A stretch of 64,000 nucleotides of DNA. It comes from Phialophora verrucosa (Eukaryota > Ascomycota > Eurotiomycetes > Chaetothyriales > Herpotrichiellaceae). The stretch is from contig MSED01000006.1 of the NCBI GenBank assembly GCA_002099365.1, positions 620,001 to 684,000 on the forward strand, given 5' to 3'. The notes below the pieces were generated by a model that had not been told where the DNA came from, did not search any database, and saw only the letters and a program-made list of their open reading frames with translations. Positions 56,662 through 64,000 of the stretch are shown here, in pieces (position 1 is the stretch's first letter; the number at the start of each line of letters is the position of its first letter). The position numbers were made by a program, and so were the translations under genes.

Positions 56662-57681
56662 ATGCCAGCCGAAGTCCGACACTCGCCCCCGCCTTTGCAC
56701 CACCCGTCCTCGGGCAACATCCGACCGAAGGGTGATCCGTCCCCAATAACTACCCTCATATCAAACATGTGCTGACCCAAGAATATGCAGGTATCTTGAA
56801 GAACCCTTCCTTCTCATCTGCAAGTGGCAAGCCTGGATCCCCGGAGAAAGAGCACTTCCAAATCCCACCCGCAACCCCGCTCGACCCAAAGGAAGAAAGA
56901 GAACTCGTTCTGCAGAACACCCTTCAAAATGCCGGTCACCGGCGCTCATCCTCCGCCGCCAGAAGAGCCTCAGCGTCTCGCCGACACTCATCCGCCTTGG
57001 CCGCAAACCAAGGAGAAGATGATCCAGAAAAGATACGTCTGAAGTGGGACGAAGCAAACCTATACCTCGCGGAGCAGGAATCGGGCGGGCGCATGAAGAT
57101 CACCGAGCCAAAGACTCCCTACCAGTATGGTGATACCATGATGGAAGACGACGACGAAGAGGATGTGGCTATTGACCCTCGCTTTGTCAATGTCGATGAA
57201 GTTGAAATGGCCAAGGCGCCCAAAACAAACAAGAAACATCGCGAATCAGAGATCCCCGGTTTGGAGCTGGGTGAACCGGAAGAGGAATTGTCCCCGGGCA
57301 GCTTGGCTCAGGATGACAGGATTACTCGTGGCCCAAGCAATAGCCTGTCCAGGGAGTCGAGTAAAGAGAAACATGTTAGTGTCAGTGACGGAAGTGACGC
57401 CGATGGGATCAAGGAGCCGGAGGGTATGCCTTCAAATGAGGAGCAAGAGGCGCATCGCCAATTTGAGGAGAGGAGGAAGCGGCATTACGAGATGAAGGAT
57501 ATCAAAAGTTTGCTTGGGTAAGTGTGCAGCCCTTCCTCTATCGAACCCCGTCATTTCGGATTGCTGACGTTCCATTTGCAGACATCCAGAAGAGCTCGAG
57601 ATGATGGACGACGACGATACACCTGTTCCAGCCACGATGCCGAAAGACTTACCCGAGCGATCAGTCAATGGCACCCGTTAA
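56662..57681 (+). CDS. glc8: Protein phosphatase 1 inhibitor-2 (Glc8/IPP-2 type)
   Basis: Binds and modulates the PP1 catalytic subunit (Glc7 in yeast). Three exons: 56662-56731, 56791-57517, 57582-57681, with introns of 59 and 64 bp (GTGATC and GTAAGT donors, both CAG-type acceptors). The product is 298 residues. All inhibitor-2 landmarks are present: PKGILKNPS at the first splice (PP1-contact motif), KIRLKWDEANLYLAEQE in the middle (the usual K-W-[DE]-E motif), ITEPKTPYQY with the TP phosphosite region, and the C-terminal FEERRKRHYEMKDIKSLLGHPEE helix, completed by the last splice. The remainder is acidic and disordered, as in the family. Length is within the fungal range (yeast Glc8 is shorter, about 229). 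Confidence 0.95.
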
Positions 57682-58467
57682 AGGTTCCTATTGCCAGCCC
57701 TGGCACACTGCTTTCACATTCTTGCCCGCTTGATCCCGCAGTCAGATCAGTCGCTTCTCAAATTGAACAAGCTGAACAAATGCGTCATTGCCCATCTTCT
57801 GGGTCAGAGTATAGAAAAGCAGAGGCAACAGACCTCAAGCACGCCCAGGCAAACACTTTGGCATGGGCATCAGCCGACAGAAAAGGGAGTACTCAGTTGA
57901 TGAGGGGTGGATCCAGAAAACCAGGGGATGATTTTGTCATATGATTTCTGACGGACATCAGCACTCATGAAGACTCAAACACATGACCGGGTGTTGAAGG
58001 TACGGATAGGGATCTCATTTCCTTTGTCCCTTGAATGCATGGATGATTCATTGAAGCATCGTATTACACTCAGCATCCGTCGCTTGATCAACGGCACCTT
58101 GAGCACGGCCACACAGCATTGAAAAAAAAAATGAGATCCGGTTCGAAACAAGAACACTCTTCTTTACATCCCACCAGAGAGCTTTTCGGTCTTCGTCTCT
58201 ACACTTGACTTGTTGATCCTATCGGTTGCGAATCCGAGTTGTTCCCAATTTTTCGCGATAATCACCCGCAGAATAACGCCTGTTGACGACCAAACAGGAG
58301 GACTCGTACAGCCAGGAACCATGCGGCATGCCCGATACCCCAGGAGTCGAGAACATCAGCAGCAGCCAGGAGCCCGATAAGTGTAACCGTCCTCGTACAT
58401 TGTGCTCTTCCGCCAAGCAGCCCGCAGACCAACAAGAATCAGTACGAGTACTGCACGCTTAATTATG

Positions 58468-58532
58468 TTAATATAGTACAGTAGGCTTCTTCCGAGGATC
58501 ATATTAATATAGTACAGTAGGCTTCTTCCGAG
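58468..58532. repeat. Two tandem copies of a 29-base unit
   Basis: The unit runs from TTAATATAG to TTCCGAG, at 58468-58496 and 58504-58532, identical by eye, with a period of 36 bases. It is followed by a degenerate AGTACAGTACAGCACAGCACAGTACAG run (58535-58561). This looks like local slippage or a minisatellite seed rather than a mobile element. Confidence 0.85.
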
Positions 58533-58980
58533 TGAGTACAGTACAGCACAGCACAGTACAGGATGTAATTCGTCCGTTCTTGCTGACAGAGAGCACCTAT
58601 GCGCCGCCCCATCTATACGCAGAGCGGAGTACATAGTAGACACAATGAGGCTTGTCCGTCCTGTGTCTATAGGTAATGTCAACGCAAACCCCTGTCCCCT
58701 GTCTTCTCTTTCTGCTCACCTGCTGCTTCTTGAGCGATCCCTGAGCGGCGCCCCCGAGTCTGCCTGAGCCACGACGCCAGCTTTCGTCAACTTGGACAGT
58801 GTCCTGTAAGGCGTCGTGGCGCCCATGACCGCCGACGAAACCGACTATATCTTCTTCGACGCGGGCGAGGACGCCGCCTGGACGGTGTCCACACTCATAC
58901 GATGCTTGCAGTCCGGTCGATGTCCTTCAGCGACGAGATCGCCAGTGTCGACTCGCCATCGCCGATGTCAGCCCTCGGCC

Positions 58981-59043
58981 AGGTATTCGACTCTTGAGTC
59001 CTTTGCCTGCCAGCTCTCCGCGAGGTATTCGACTCTTGAGTCC
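58981..59043. repeat. Two copies of a 21-base unit, period 42
   Basis: AGGTATTCGACTCTTGAGTCC occurs at 58981-59001 and again at 59023-59043. The intervening bases also share a CTGCCAGCTC/CCTGC flavour. The core ACTCTTGAGT is close to palindromic. Confidence 0.85.
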
Positions 59044-59233
59044 CGTTCCTGCGGGCCATCTGGCTGGCTCCTCGCGGCTTCCTTGAAGATGAGCTTTAAG
59101 TGCACTGCTTGGACATGACACGACGTTTCTGTCTCTGGCTTGGCCTCGACGAAGACGTCGTCGCCCATCTCGGGACCCCCTCCGCTGCATGTGCGGCTTG
59201 CAACACCCTGACATTCACCGTGGTTACTCGACT

Positions 59234-59235
<2 letters not shown>

Positions 59236-59272
<37 letters not shown>
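59236..59272. repeat. GA dinucleotide microsatellite
   Basis: A perfect alternating GA run of 37 bases, about 18 units. Likely length-polymorphic. It lies in non-coding sequence between the inhibitor-2 and checkpoint-adaptor genes. Confidence 0.95.
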
Positions 59273-59274
<2 letters not shown>

Positions 59275-60009
59275 GGTCGACGGAAATCACAGCGGGGAAC
59301 GAGAAGGCCGGTCTGTTCTTGATTTCTTGGTCTGGGGCTGGCGTTATGTATGGCGGCGAGAGGGAGCTGTCTCAGATTGTGATGGTAGTCATGGCAGGGA
59401 TGAGCGATTATGTGAAGCTTAAACAGACAAGAGAGTATTTCCTAGTAAGCTATACAGTACATATGTTCTCGGAGATATAGTTGCGTCGTGATTCAATTCC
59501 GACGTGTCTCCTGCGAAGCGTGGTTTCCACCGTGACTTGTACATCTATAGCTTGGCGATTGCTGTGAACTTGGCGTTACCCAATAGCTCTTTTCATAAGC
59601 TGTGTTTTACCTTCTTTTGGAGCTCATCCAAGTGCAAGTTGTGGTGGTGGAGACATTGTATAAGATGTAGAGGAGCGTCCTTCACCCGTGGATGACGTTA
59701 TGCTATCCTTACAGATATTTTGATCACGAAACGCGGCAGTATCTAGATTCGGATCGGCGAGACGAGTAGGATGTTTGAATATCTTTTTTCTCATTGTATT
59801 GATCGCCAGCCGCCGTGGTTGTCCACATGCTGCTCACTCTGCCCACCAGCTATACAATATCTGGACTCGGGCATTTATCCAAATGGTAACCTCGCAGCCA
59901 AAGCAGTGCTGGACCTCGTAAAGTCTGTTCGTAGCTTGCTGTTGATGTTTCGCCACCCAGAGAACAATATGCCGTGGCGCATTTGACCTAGCCAGAGACC
60001 ATGGGTTTA

Positions 60010-63000
60010 TCATTTCCCTATCCACAATCTTCCCAGGATCAGACTCTGCCGGATATCATCGTTGCACATGACCTTGACTCCTGCGTCAACGTCTTTCAGC
60101 CCCTGATTTGTCTCAGTTTCGGAACAAGCCGAGGCCGACGGTCCTTTCTTCGACCTGCCTTTTCCGTGACTCTTCTGCTCTTCCTTGGGCTCGGTCGCCT
60201 TCGACGAGAACAGTTTTCTTGCAGCCAAAACATCGTCGTCACTGACAAACACATAATCCACTGGGCGATTACTTTGCTCGGCAGACTGAACAAGCACCTT
60301 CGCACCGCTCAAGTATGTTTCCGTATCAACCTGGCTCGGTCCGAGCGTTCGGATCAGAGAAAGGGTCGACTTGCGGTCCTCTTCAATTTTGCCCTTCCCC
60401 ATGACGACAACAACGCGTGAGTTGGAGAGCAACTTGGGTCTCAGATCGAGCATTTCTCTCGCCTTCACGTCTTGAAAGCTCGATGGAAGCTGCAGAACTC
60501 GTGACCTCACAGCGTTCCCGAGCTCTTTGCACTCGCCAGCAGCAAGGAGGTACGAGCTCCAATCGGCAAGTCTGCCTGCCTGCACACTCGCCTCGACCCA
60601 TCTGCCACTGAGACAAGGCAGGCCAAGTGCCAATGCTTGGATGTACTTCACTTTGCGCGAATGCCTGCCTGTGAGAAGCGCAGTGAACCCGAGGTCGGCA
60701 AATTGATCCCTAAGCTGCATGGAGCCTGCCTTGAAGAGATCCGTGAAAGATTCTTTGAGGATGATGCCGCCATTCTCTTGGACTAGCGCGGCAAGTCTTT
60801 TTTTCGTGTTGTCCTCGTCGTGAGAGATTGCGAACGCCATGTTGCTGAACAGGCCATCGGCGGGGCCGATGATTGATGAGACAGGTCGGGTTAGAACTGC
60901 GATTCCTCGCCTACTCCTTGATGGCGGCGGCATCGAAGGGGAAGAAGAAGACGAGGTTGAAGATGTCTGAGGCACTGGGGTTGACCTGCCTGTCGATCTG
61001 GCTTGATAGGGAGAAGACTTGCACTCGTAGATTCGGTCCTTCATCTGTGCCCACATGATCGTGTCTAGGTATATCGCCGACACAGGCACCTTGCTCACGC
61101 ATTCAGTCGAAATATCAACTGGTAGGCTTTTGCGTTGCTTTGGTGCCACGAGCAGGGTTTGGTGGCCGCGAATATCAGTCATGACAACCTGATCAGAGTC
61201 GACGTTACTTTGTGAAATCCTGTCTTTAAACCCTCTGATGACATGCGAGACTTTTGGAACGCCTTGCATGTCTATCTTGACCTGGTCGCCGACTCGCAGA
61301 TCCAGGCTACGCACCCCATGTTCATCAACCTCGTCGGGATCGTAGCCTTCCCACTGGATTGTAAAACGACAGGAGTCAGCATCAGATCGACCGAGGCAAA
61401 GGGCAGGGTGGTACGTCCGGCTCTTGCCATTGAAGGCGGCGAATACCATGTTGGGGGCCACCGGGTCATCGCCTACAGCATAGGCAACGCCCGCGTCGCT
61501 CTCCGATTGAGGCGGATCAGGTACAGGAATTTCGCCCTTTACGGCGAGAGGGTCTGGGTTGTCTTGTCGCTCTCTAGGGCTGCTCGGCGGGGAGACTCGT
61601 GGTGTAGGATTGCACTCTGTCAACTTGAGTCGCTTGCTGACCTTGTCCGACCCGTCTAATGGAATGGCCGTGTCTTTTACCTTTCGCTTGAGCTTTGCTG
61701 TGGGTCTGCTGGCAGAACGGACCTGCTGTTCTGGAGATTCGGGAAGCTCAAATTGGGAGATCCGCCGTCGAGGAGCCGCATTGCCGGTACGGGAGTTGCG
61801 AGCGCTCAAAACCTTTGCTGTAGATCTTCTATCTCTCCGGGGATACGTCGACAATGGGACCGCAGGCTGCACGAACTCTTCCCCGATACTGGGTTGTGAT
61901 TGTGCTTCAACGCAAGTTTTGGCTCCATCTTGGTTCTCGGGAGATCCGGAAGGGCAGTAATGTACATCTCCCCAGGTAGAGACCCCTCTTTGAGCACCAG
62001 CTGAAGCAATTTCTGGCAGACCTGTCTTCTTCGCCGCTATTGCTGATGTCCGTAGCGGAGTAGGACTCCTGTATAATTCCAAGCGCAGGTGTGCAAGAGC
62101 GTCGAAGCTGGACTGCGACTTCTCTGGGGACGGGTCTCCTTGAATATCTGAAAGACGGAGTCGTCTCCTACCCGGCGGAATGGTTTGGATCGGCGGACTG
62201 CTCAGTTCGACCCCTGCAGGCTGGTGAGCGACTGTGGAGGAGGGGTGTACATGAGTGTGTGCTGTTTCAAATTCAGCCCGACTATCAGCATCGCCGGTCT
62301 GTGGCGCGTCCTCGGACGCATTCCCTCCCTGGTCTTGTGCTTCATTCGAACTTGTCTCTGGGATCGTGCTGTTTTGCGGCCGACGCGATTGGGAATTCGG
62401 TACTGGTACAACGGGGTCGATAACAGCGTCATCTTCTTGCTCGGCCGTTGATCCCGTAGCTTGAGTGGGTAAAGTGGCTGACGGATGGTTTCGACTTATC
62501 GGAGCAGTTGGTTGCGGTGAAGTCTCTGGAGACTGGGGAACAAAATCAAGAGCGTCATCGGCGGTCGATGACCGAGGAACCTGGGTAACTGCATGTTGTT
62601 GTTTTGTTGATCGCTCCGGTTGAGAATCAGCAACGGCGAAAGCTTGTGAGCTGTCTAAAGCCCCTGATATACCTCCTTCGTCCATTCTCCGGCCACGCCC
62701 CAAAAGCGGACTTTCTTGCACCTGAGAAGGCGGGGCTTGCGTAAGTCGATGCAGTTGAATTGTGGTCGCAGGTATTTGAATAGCCCTATTTGAGAAGTTC
62801 TCCTTGTCTTCTTCATTCACAGGCGCCGAGGACTGACTCGAGCCCGTCGCCGCAGTATCTCTGTTGTCCTCCTGTTCCGTCTCCTCTTCGCTTTCTGTCA
62901 CCTGAGACTGAGGATTGTGTCTCGCTGGACTTGAATGTGGATCCGGCCTGGGCTGCTTCGAGGATCGCAACCTGATTGGAGATGAACGTCTGGCTGGAGG

Positions 63001-63996
63001 TCGGATGGGCGATGATTTGGATACTGATGCACCTCGTATGGACGGTGCAGGAGGCGATGAGGACGACAGGTGTGCCTGTATCCTCCGATTTCTTTCGCGC
63101 TCCCTTCTGTCTCTAGCATACCAGCTGTCCTCTTGGATCTCCAAGTCGTCCTCACCAGAGCTTCCATCTTCAGTGTATATATTCTCGAGCTGTTTACGAC
63201 GTGCATCTTCCCGGCGAGCTTGCGACTCCTTTGACGATATATAGTGATCAAGGGGTTCGGTTCCGGCTCTATCGGGTCTCTTGATGCTCGAAATAAGCCG
63301 CATGGTTGATGAAGGAGTGGCTGTCACAGGACGTGGCTGAAGATGAATATCTGGTGAGGGACGGTCTGACTGGAGATCTCCATTACCAACGTTTCCGATA
63401 AACGGAGAGGTATTTGCTTGGGTTGCTCCAAATGCCTGACTGAGACCCATTGGGATGGCGTTGTCCTCGCCCTCTCGCAGTAGCGGCCGTGTGTTGCGTG
63501 GTAGATCCGGACTGTCAATGATCTGTCCATTGGACCTTCTCTTCTTGCCGGCCGTTACTGGCGTCTTGAAGCGTTGGGACTCGGGGAACTGGGAAAGTGC
63601 GGCGTGTGATTGCGTGGGAGAGAAGTCAACCTCGATAGGTTCCGAGTCCTCCTGCCCATGCTCGTGCTCCTTGATGTCGGGGTCAATTGCGCCATGAGCC
63701 TGATCTGGCCCTGACTGTTGGCCGATGGCAGCTTCAGGCTCCTCTCCGTGCTCCTCGTCGTCCACCTCCTTCTGCTTCCCAAAAGATGACAACAGGTCAA
63801 CGAACCCTATATCGCCTTCGTGCTGGGTCACTCCAGCGTCATCTTCTCTGTCAGAGTCCCTCTCGCAGCCCTGGTGCAAGACCTGATGTTGTTCCTGCTC
63901 TTGAAGGTGAAGTTCGTTCCGACTCCTGCTTATAATCAGGTCATAATGAGATTGAGACAGCTCTTGCGTTGCATCGTCACTCAATTGACTGGTCAT
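60010..63996 (-). CDS. crb2: DNA-damage checkpoint adaptor, Crb2/Rad9/53BP1 type, 1328 residues
   Basis: Mediator that binds modified histones at DNA breaks and relays ATR/ATM signals to Chk1/Rad53-type kinases. A single open frame whose ATG at 63996 lies four bases inside the window edge. Order seen: an N-terminal region rich in SQ/TQ sites (several in the first 20 residues alone, more around 120-200) as expected for checkpoint-kinase targets; a long disordered Ser/Pro/Arg-rich body; a Tudor-like domain (about 843-960; PNMVFAAFNGKSRTYHPALCLGR, RFTIQWEGYDPDEVD, RVGDQVKID); then tandem BRCT repeats (about 1050-1165, LFSNMAFAISHDEDNTKKRL and LGLPCLSGRWVEASVQAGRL; about 1193-1328, SRVVVVMGKGKIEEDRKSTL, ending RLWIGK). 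Tudor plus tandem C-terminal BRCT is diagnostic. Length exceeds S. pombe Crb2 (778) and is close to budding yeast Rad9 (1309). Confidence 0.93.
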   Translation of the reverse strand: MTSQLSDDATQELSQSHYDLIISRSRNELHLQEQEQHQVLHQGCERDSDREDDAGVTQHEGDIGFVDLLSSFGKQKEVDDEEHGEEPEAAIGQQSGPDQAHGAIDPDIKEHEHGQEDSEPIEVDFSPTQSHAALSQFPESQRFKTPVTAGKKRRSNGQIIDSPDLPRNTRPLLREGEDNAIPMGLSQAFGATQANTSPFIGNVGNGDLQSDRPSPDIHLQPRPVTATPSSTMRLISSIKRPDRAGTEPLDHYISSKESQARREDARRKQLENIYTEDGSSGEDDLEIQEDSWYARDRRERERNRRIQAHLSSSSPPAPSIRGASVSKSSPIRPPARRSSPIRLRSSKQPRPDPHSSPARHNPQSQVTESEEETEQEDNRDTAATGSSQSSAPVNEEDKENFSNRAIQIPATTIQLHRLTQAPPSQVQESPLLGRGRRMDEGGISGALDSSQAFAVADSQPERSTKQQHAVTQVPRSSTADDALDFVPQSPETSPQPTAPISRNHPSATLPTQATGSTAEQEDDAVIDPVVPVPNSQSRRPQNSTIPETSSNEAQDQGGNASEDAPQTGDADSRAEFETAHTHVHPSSTVAHQPAGVELSSPPIQTIPPGRRRLRLSDIQGDPSPEKSQSSFDALAHLRLELYRSPTPLRTSAIAAKKTGLPEIASAGAQRGVSTWGDVHYCPSGSPENQDGAKTCVEAQSQPSIGEEFVQPAVPLSTYPRRDRRSTAKVLSARNSRTGNAAPRRRISQFELPESPEQQVRSASRPTAKLKRKVKDTAIPLDGSDKVSKRLKLTECNPTPRVSPPSSPRERQDNPDPLAVKGEIPVPDPPQSESDAGVAYAVGDDPVAPNMVFAAFNGKSRTYHPALCLGRSDADSCRFTIQWEGYDPDEVDEHGVRSLDLRVGDQVKIDMQGVPKVSHVIRGFKDRISQSNVDSDQVVMTDIRGHQTLLVAPKQRKSLPVDISTECVSKVPVSAIYLDTIMWAQMKDRIYECKSSPYQARSTGRSTPVPQTSSTSSSSSPSMPPPSRSRRGIAVLTRPVSSIIGPADGLFSNMAFAISHDEDNTKKRLAALVQENGGIILKESFTDLFKAGSMQLRDQFADLGFTALLTGRHSRKVKYIQALALGLPCLSGRWVEASVQAGRLADWSSYLLAAGECKELGNAVRSRVLQLPSSFQDVKAREMLDLRPKLLSNSRVVVVMGKGKIEEDRKSTLSLIRTLGPSQVDTETYLSGAKVLVQSAEQSNRPVDYVFVSDDDVLAARKLFSSKATEPKEEQKSHGKGRSKKGPSASACSETETNQGLKDVDAGVKVMCNDDIRQSLILGRLWIGK

Positions 63997-64000
63997 CTTC

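Larger units (their letters stand above)
57682..60009. other. Gene-poor stretch with short tandem repeats
   Basis: About 2.3 kb between convergent genes. It contains three repeat features listed separately: a 29-base duplication near 58.5 kb, a 21-base duplication near 59.0 kb and a GA tract near 59.25 kb. An ATG-started frame at 58816-59118 (+) begins MAPMTADETDYIFFDAGEDAAWT but then runs through the 21-base duplication and ends; I do not accept it as a gene. Confidence 0.5.

Noticed and set aside
58816..59118. Possible small gene starting MAPMTADETDYIFF
   Set aside because: After about 25 plausible residues it runs into the 21-base duplication and shows no domain; a 5' fragment cannot be excluded but is not supported.

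Overview
This is a eukaryotic window from a filamentous ascomycete (Pezizomycotina). Genes are interrupted by short GT-AG introns, mostly 47-170 bp, several with a clear CTAAC/CTGAC-like branch point 10-20 bp before the acceptor. The families are fungal: Zn2Cys6 regulators, Pmp3, LCL2, DUF1688/URC4, AIM6-like proteins, a GPI-anchored wall protein and an ankyrin/TPR protein with a fungal STAND-type N-terminus. The overall flavour resembles Eurotiomycetes such as black-yeast relatives, but I cannot fix the order or genus from the sequence alone. I support 21 protein-coding genes and no RNA genes. Most were rebuilt by joining exons at splice sites that keep the frame and restore known motifs.

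Layout. 0-6.3 kb, all minus strand: CAF-1 large subunit, an uncharacterised multi-span membrane protein, and Pmp3. 7.6-11.2 kb, plus strand: a single-span membrane protein and a zinc-cluster-less Fungal_trans_2-like regulator. 11.4-22.1 kb: ankyrin/TPR protein (-), LCL2 (-) sharing a 234-bp divergent promoter with mitochondrial ribosomal protein bL27m (+), the auxilin-like Swa2 (-) and an F-box-like/DUF protein (-). 23.4-27 kb, plus strand: URC4/DUF1688 and the Rag GTPase Gtr1. 28.1-33.5 kb: a Zn2Cys6 regulator, an IPNS-like 2-oxoglutarate dioxygenase and a cupin protein, which could form a small metabolic cluster. 34.3-36.4 kb, minus strand: an unknown protein and a Ser/Ala-rich GPI protein. 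37.9-40.5 kb: AIM6-like phosphodiesterase (+) tail to tail with an alpha-methylacyl-CoA racemase (-). 44.1-45.3 kb: a Ser/Thr-rich unknown (-). 50-54.7 kb: a 1502-residue uncharacterised protein (+). 56.7-57.7 kb: phosphatase inhibitor-2/Glc8 (+). 60-64 kb: a Crb2/Rad9/53BP1-type checkpoint adaptor (-).

Most genes are housekeeping: chromatin assembly, DNA-damage signalling, clathrin uncoating, TORC1 signalling, mitochondrial translation and ER quality control. They do not form one pathway. The best candidate for a linked unit is the regulator-dioxygenase-cupin block. Gene-poor stretches lie at about 40.5-44.1, 45.3-50.1, 54.7-56.7 and 57.7-60.0 kb; the last carries short tandem repeats. I saw no transposon, CRISPR array, rRNA or convincing tRNA, and no clearly new multi-gene system. 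The least explained items are the 1502-residue protein, the NLR-like ankyrin/TPR protein without an NTPase, the 688-residue membrane protein, and a cysteine-containing open region near 48 kb.
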